Assembly (NCBI GenBank): GCA_903908065.1
Contig: CAIVQO010000033.1
Coordinates: 1 to 64,000, forward strand
DNA length: 64,000 nt
Direction: 5' to 3'
DNA from: an uncultured beta proteobacterium
Lineage (GTDB): Bacteria > Pseudomonadota > Gammaproteobacteria > Burkholderiales > Rhodocyclaceae
The notes under the pieces were generated by a model. The model had not been told where the DNA came from and searched no databases. It worked only from the letters and a program-made list of their open reading frames with translations. Made by a program: the position numbers and the translations under genes. Below are positions 60,023 to 64,000 of the stretch, piece after piece (the first letter of the stretch is position 1; the number at the start of each line of letters is the position of its first letter).

Positions 60023-60052
60023 CAGGGCGCGAGTTTCGCGCCCTGTTTCTTT
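60023..60052 (+). terminator. Intrinsic terminator of 6S RNA
   Basis: CAGGGCGCGA-GTT-TCGCGCCCTG followed by TTTCTTT: a perfect 10-bp stem with a 3-nt loop and a T-rich tail, 6 nt after the inferred end of 6S RNA. Confidence 0.9.
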
Positions 60053-60079
60053 ATGCCTTCGCGCGACTGGGTGGATGTC

Positions 60080-60552
<473 letters not shown>

Positions 60553-60556
<4 letters not shown>

Positions 60557-61353
60557 CGCTCTGGTGGCTGGGTTACCCGCTGCTCGGCGCCTTTGCCGGC
60601 TTCGTCGCCGGCCTGTTCGGCGTTGGCGGCGGGCTGACCATCGTGCCGCTGCTGCTGATGCTGTTCCAGGCCCAGGACTTCCCGCCCCAGCATGCAATGC
60701 ACCTGGCATTGGGCACCTCGATGGCGACCATCGTGCTGACATCGATCTCGAGCATGCGCGCCCACCATGGCCACGGCGCGGTGCGCTGGGACATCGTCAA
60801 GTCCTTCGCGCCCGGCCTGATGGCAGGAACTTTTGCCGGCACCTTCGTCGCCGCCGCCATTCCCACCCGGCCGCTGGCGGTCGTCTTCACCGGCATCGTG
60901 TTCTACGCCTCGGCGACGATGCTGCTGGACCGCAAGCCGAAGCCTTCGCGCCAGCTTCCAGGCCCTGTCGGCATGGCCGCCGTGGGCACCGGCATCGGCG
61001 TGGTGTCGAGCCTGGTCGCCGCCGGCGGCGGCTTCCTGTCGATCCCCTTCATGGTCTTCTGCAACGTGGTCATCCATCAGGCGGTGGGCACCTCGGCGGC
61101 GCTCGGTTTTCCGATCGCCGTGGCCGGCGCGATCGGTTACCTCGTCAGCGGCATGAAGGCAGTTGGCCTGCCGGAATACTCGCTGGGCTACATCTACCTG
61201 CCGGCCTTGGTCGGCGTGATCGTCGTCAGCATGCTGGTGGCACCGATCGGCGCGCGCTTCGCGCACTCGCTGCCGGTGAAGCCGCTCAAGCGCGGCTTCG
61301 GCGTCTTCCTTGCACTGCTGGCGCTGCAGATGACGTGGCGCCTGCTGCGCTGA
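60553..61353 (+). CDS. TauE/SafE family sulfite/organosulfonate exporter-like protein (GTG start)
   Basis: A 266-aa inner-membrane protein with about 8 TM helices. The N-terminal repeat GAFAGFVAGLFGVGGGLTIVPLLLMLF and the second repeat GIGVVSSLVAAGGGFLSIPFMVFCNVVIHQAVGTSAALGFPIAV are the two DUF81/TauE half-signatures. The substrate is unknown (sulfur oxyanions or organic acids in relatives). It starts at a GTG overlapping the EVE stop. The 170 nt after it hold several short inverted repeats but no gene. Confidence 0.92.
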
Positions 61354-61523
61354 CTGCACGCAGCTGCAATCAAATTTCCGCAGTAGCGGATTAAAAAATT
61401 CAGTGCCGTTTGCTGCACCGCAGCGTGAGGTTTTGCGGATGGTGTTGCGGCAAAATCCGACGTTCCGCCAAAGGCGGAGTCATCTAAAAGACGAATAACA
61501 CATCAAGCCCCGTGGGAGTATCC

Positions 61524-63047
61524 ATGTCCGACCCTGTTACCCTGCAAGCCCTGTTGTCCACTGGTGCCGATGGCGCTGCCGCGATCGGCGCGCCCTCGCG
61601 CAAATCCCTCGCCCACGGAGAGCTGCGTGCCCTGATCGGGCGTACCGTTGCCCGCTTGAATGAGCTTGGCGCCGGCCGTAACGATCGCGTCGCCATCGTT
61701 CTGCCCAATGGCCCCGAGATGGCCGCCTGCTTTCTCGCGGTGGCCTCGGGCACGGCCTCGGCACCACTCAACCCGGCGTACCGCCAGGACGAATTCGAGT
61801 TCTACCTTGGCGACCTCAATGCCAAGCTGCTGATCGCCATGCAGGGCGTGGACACTCCGGCGCGTGCCGCCGCCGCCAAGCTTGGCGTGCCCATCGTCGA
61901 ACTGGTGCCCGATACCACGGCGGGCGCCGGAAGTTTCACGCTGCAAGGCGCGGGCGCGGGCAGCGCCGCCGCCAACGGCGGCTTCGCCCAGCCGGACGAC
62001 GTCGCCATGGTGCTGCACACCTCGGGCACCACCTCGCGGCCGAAGATCGTGCCGCTGTCGCAGAAAAACCTGTGCGCCTCGGCGCGCAACATCCGCGGCA
62101 CCCTGGCCTTCACCGCCAAGGACCGCGGCCTCAACATCATGCCGCTGTTCCATATCCACGGCCTGATCGCCGGCGTGCTGGCACCGATCTCGGCCGGCTC
62201 GGAAGTGTTCTGCTCGCCCGGCTTCGATGCGCTGAAGTTCTTCGGCTGGATGGACGAGTGCCATCCCACCTGGTACACCGCGGTGCCGACGATGCACCAG
62301 GCCATCCTCACCCGCGCCGGGCGCAACAAGGAGATCATCGCCAAGAATCCGCTGCGCTTCCTGCGTTCCTCATCGTCCTCCATTCCGCCGCAAGTCATCA
62401 CCGAACTCGAAGCCGTGTTCGGCGCGCCGCTGATCGAAGCCTACGGCATGACCGAGGCGACGCACCAAATGGCCAGCAACCCCTTGCCGCCCGCCACGCG
62501 GAAACCCGGCTCAGTCGGCCTGCCCGGCGGACCGGAAGTCGAAATCATGGATGAAGCCGGCAACATCCTGCCGGCCAACACCGTGGGCGAGATCGTGATC
62601 CGCGGCGCCAACGTCACCGTTGGCTATGAGAACAATCCCAAGGCCAATGCCGAGGGCTTCACCAACGGCTGGTTCCGCACCGGCGACCAGGGCGTCAAGG
62701 ACAGCGAGGGCTACATTTCGCTCACCGGCCGCCTCAAGGAGATCATCAACCGCGGTGGCGAGAAGATCTCGCCGCGCGAGATCGATGAAGTCATCATGGA
62801 CCACCCCGCCGTGGCGCAGGTGGTCTGCTTCGCCGTGCCCCACCCGAAGCTGGGCGAGGAAGTCGGCGCTGCCGTGGTGCTCAAGGAAGGTGCCAGCGCC
62901 ACCGAAAAGGACATCCAGGCTTTCGTCGCCACCCGAGTCGCCGACTTCAAGGTGCCGAAGAAGCTGCTGATCCTGCCCGAGATCCCCAAGGGGGCGACCG
63001 GCAAGCTGCAACGCATCGGCCTGGCGCAAAAGCTTGGCCTTGCCTGA
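61524..63047 (+). CDS. Acyl-CoA synthetase, oxalate-CoA ligase (AAE3/Pcs60)-like
   Basis: A 507-aa adenylate-forming ligase. The ATG at 61524 has GGGAG 6 nt upstream; the track's GTG is four codons earlier. ATP-binding loop VLHTSGTTSRPKIVPLSQ near residue 166 carries the TTSRPK spelling typical of AAE3/Pcs60 oxalyl-CoA synthetases rather than the general TTGxPK. LIEAYGMTEATHQMASNPLPP, GWFRTGDQG, GRLKEIINRGGEKISPREIDEV and PKGATGKLQR follow. Oxalate or another short dicarboxylate is the inferred substrate. The next gene is a TctC binding protein, consistent with organic-acid uptake. A decamer is at 62860. Confidence 0.82.
   Translation: MSDPVTLQALLSTGADGAAAIGAPSRKSLAHGELRALIGRTVARLNELGAGRNDRVAIVLPNGPEMAACFLAVASGTASAPLNPAYRQDEFEFYLGDLNAKLLIAMQGVDTPARAAAAKLGVPIVELVPDTTAGAGSFTLQGAGAGSAAANGGFAQPDDVAMVLHTSGTTSRPKIVPLSQKNLCASARNIRGTLAFTAKDRGLNIMPLFHIHGLIAGVLAPISAGSEVFCSPGFDALKFFGWMDECHPTWYTAVPTMHQAILTRAGRNKEIIAKNPLRFLRSSSSSIPPQVITELEAVFGAPLIEAYGMTEATHQMASNPLPPATRKPGSVGLPGGPEVEIMDEAGNILPANTVGEIVIRGANVTVGYENNPKANAEGFTNGWFRTGDQGVKDSEGYISLTGRLKEIINRGGEKISPREIDEVIMDHPAVAQVVCFAVPHPKLGEEVGAAVVLKEGASATEKDIQAFVATRVADFKVPKKLLILPEIPKGATGKLQRIGLAQKLGLA
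62860..62869 (-). repeat. Iterated decamer GCGCCGACTT, copy 9
   Basis: Exact reverse copy in the acyl-CoA ligase gene; codons read EVGA. Confidence 0.7.
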
Positions 63048-63093
63048 TCCAGAACAACCAACAACAAACCGTCATTTCCCCGAGGAGACCACC

Positions 63094-64000
63094 ATGAAGC
63101 TGACCAAGATCGCCGCCGCCGTCGGCGCCATTGCCGCACTCTGCATCGCCCCTGCCGCCCAGGCCTGGGAACCGACCAAGCCGGTCGAGTTCGTGGTCCC
63201 TGCCGGTACCGGCGGCGGCGCCGACCAGATGGCGCGCTTCATCCAAGGTGTGGTGACCAAGCACAAGCTGATGAAACAGCCCATCGTGGTGGTGAACAAA
63301 TCCGGCGGCGCCGGCGCCGAGGGTTTCCTCGAGGTCAAGGGCTCGGCCGGCAACCCGCACAAGATCATCATCACCCTGTCCAACCTGTTCACCACGCCGC
63401 TGGCCACCGCCGTGCCTTTCAACTGGCGCGACCTGACGCCGGTGGCGATGCTGGCGCTCGACGAGTTCGTGCTCTGGGTGAATGCCGAGTCGCCGCACAA
63501 GACCGCCAAGGACTATGTTTCGGCGATCAAGATGGGTGCCGACAACAAGTTCAAGATGGCCGGCACCGGCTCCAAGCAGGAAGACCAGATCATCACCGTG
63601 CTGGTTGAGAAGGCTGCCGGCAAGAAGCTCACCTACGTGCCCTTCAAGGGTGGCGGTGATGTCGCCGTGCAGTTGGTCGGCAAGCATGTCGATTCCACGG
63701 TCAATAACCCGATCGAGGCCGAGGCCCATTGGCGCTCGGGCAAGCTGCGCGCGCTGTGCGTGATGGACGCCAATCCCCTGCCGTACAAGACCAAGGTCAC
63801 CGCGACGCAGTCCTGGGCCGACATTCCCACCTGCAAGTCGGCCGGCATCGATGCCGAATACCTGATGCTGCGCGGCATCTTCATGACCCCGAACGCCACG
63901 CCGGATCAGGTGGCGTTCTACGTCGACCTGTTCAAGAAGATGCGCGAGTTGCCGGAGTGGAAGGAGTTCATGGAGAAGGGTGCCTTCAACCAGACCTTCA
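63094..64000 (+). CDS. Tripartite tricarboxylate transporter substrate-binding protein (TctC/Bug), 3'-truncated by window edge
   Basis: Open from ATG 63094 to the window end with no stop (302 codons), hence absent from the track. GAGGAG lies 7-8 nt upstream. Signal peptide MKLTKIAAAVGAIAALCIAPAAQAWEP. Bug-family pattern: KPVEFVVPAGTGGGADQMARFIQGVV, VVVNKSGGAGAEGFLEVKG, MAGTGSKQEDQIITVLVEKAAGKKLTYVPFKGGGDVAVQLVGKHVDSTVNNP. It captures a small organic anion in the periplasm for a TctAB permease that would lie downstream. Ligand unknown; linkage to the acyl-CoA ligase hints at its substrate. Confidence 0.9.
   Translation, partial: MKLTKIAAAVGAIAALCIAPAAQAWEPTKPVEFVVPAGTGGGADQMARFIQGVVTKHKLMKQPIVVVNKSGGAGAEGFLEVKGSAGNPHKIIITLSNLFTTPLATAVPFNWRDLTPVAMLALDEFVLWVNAESPHKTAKDYVSAIKMGADNKFKMAGTGSKQEDQIITVLVEKAAGKKLTYVPFKGGGDVAVQLVGKHVDSTVNNPIEAEAHWRSGKLRALCVMDANPLPYKTKVTATQSWADIPTCKSAGIDAEYLMLRGIFMTPNATPDQVAFYVDLFKKMRELPEWKEFMEKGAFNQTF

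Noticed and set aside
61354-61523. Possible sigma-54 promoter (CTGCACGCAGCTGCAA) and terminator-like inverted repeats before the acyl-CoA ligase
   Set aside because: The GG/GC spacing of sigma-54 sites is not met, and the hairpins (TCCGC-AGTA-GCGGA, TCCGCC-AAA-GGCGGA) lack a T-tract in either useful direction.

Overview
The window reads as chromosomal DNA of a high-GC (roughly two-thirds G+C) betaproteobacterium, most likely of the Rhodocyclales type. This is inferred from gene content: a complete F-type ATP synthase operon of proteobacterial type, ubiquinone genes (ubiE, ubiJ), a GshA of the chemolithotroph/betaproteobacterial type, a DUF3683 FAD/Fe-S fusion, DUF2782 upstream of polA, an EIIA(Man)-HPr-EI cluster without a sugar permease, and 6S RNA downstream of zapA. 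No phage, insertion sequence, CRISPR array, rRNA or tRNA was found. Coding density is very high and many neighbours overlap by 4 nt (ATGA or GTGA).

Layout. 1-6.3 kb: atpB(partial)EFHAGDC on +, closed by a clear intrinsic terminator. 6.4-12.2 kb: a tripartite RND efflux pump (lipoprotein adaptor, HAE1 pump, NodT-type outer-membrane factor). 12.2-16.1 kb: a DUF3365 haem protein, a small exported protein, and a minus-strand group DUF971-ubiE-Tim44-like-ubiJ. 16.2-18.2 kb: phoB-phoR behind a convincing three-repeat Pho box. 18.2-24.9 kb (minus): a giant FAD/Fe-S oxidoreductase, a coupled membrane protein, a HIT protein and a PilZ-like protein. 25-29.6 kb: lemA with two TPM proteins, a MATE exporter and three small genes. 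29.6-37.2 kb (minus): gshA-gshB-apbE, then EIIA-HPr-EI-metX-metW. 37.3-43.8 kb: a caspase-like lipoprotein, an orphan TaqI-type adenine methylase, DUF2782, a LOG protein and polA.

43.9-59.2 kb is a surface-glycan (LPS core/O-antigen type) locus. It starts with msbA and runs through twelve further tightly coupled + genes: glycosyltransferases, SAM methyltransferases, an AsnB-like amidotransferase, a left-handed beta-helix acyltransferase and an O-antigen-ligase-like polymerase/ligase. It meets two convergent minus genes of WaaG and heptosyltransferase type. 59.3-61.4 kb: a ZapB-like/TIGR02449 coiled coil, zapA, 6S RNA with terminator, an EVE-domain protein and a TauE/SafE exporter. 61.5-64 kb: an oxalyl-CoA-synthetase-like (AAE3/Pcs60 type) acyl-CoA ligase and the start of a TctC-type solute-binding protein cut by the window edge.

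Most unusual signals. (1) The decamer GCGCCGACTT occurs nine times by eye, on both strands and in different reading frames, often in permissive protein linkers and once between genes; it behaves like an uptake-signal or other genome-wide iterated motif. (2) A 50-bp tandem duplication of a glycosyltransferase start creates a 17-codon translationally coupled mini-ORF after msbA. (3) The Pho box with a correctly spaced -10. (4) A low-GC patch inside the O-antigen ligase gene. (5) A largely uncharacterised glycan locus whose gene set suggests an amidated, methylated and acylated sugar polymer. All coordinates, counts and family names come from reading the sequence without database searches.
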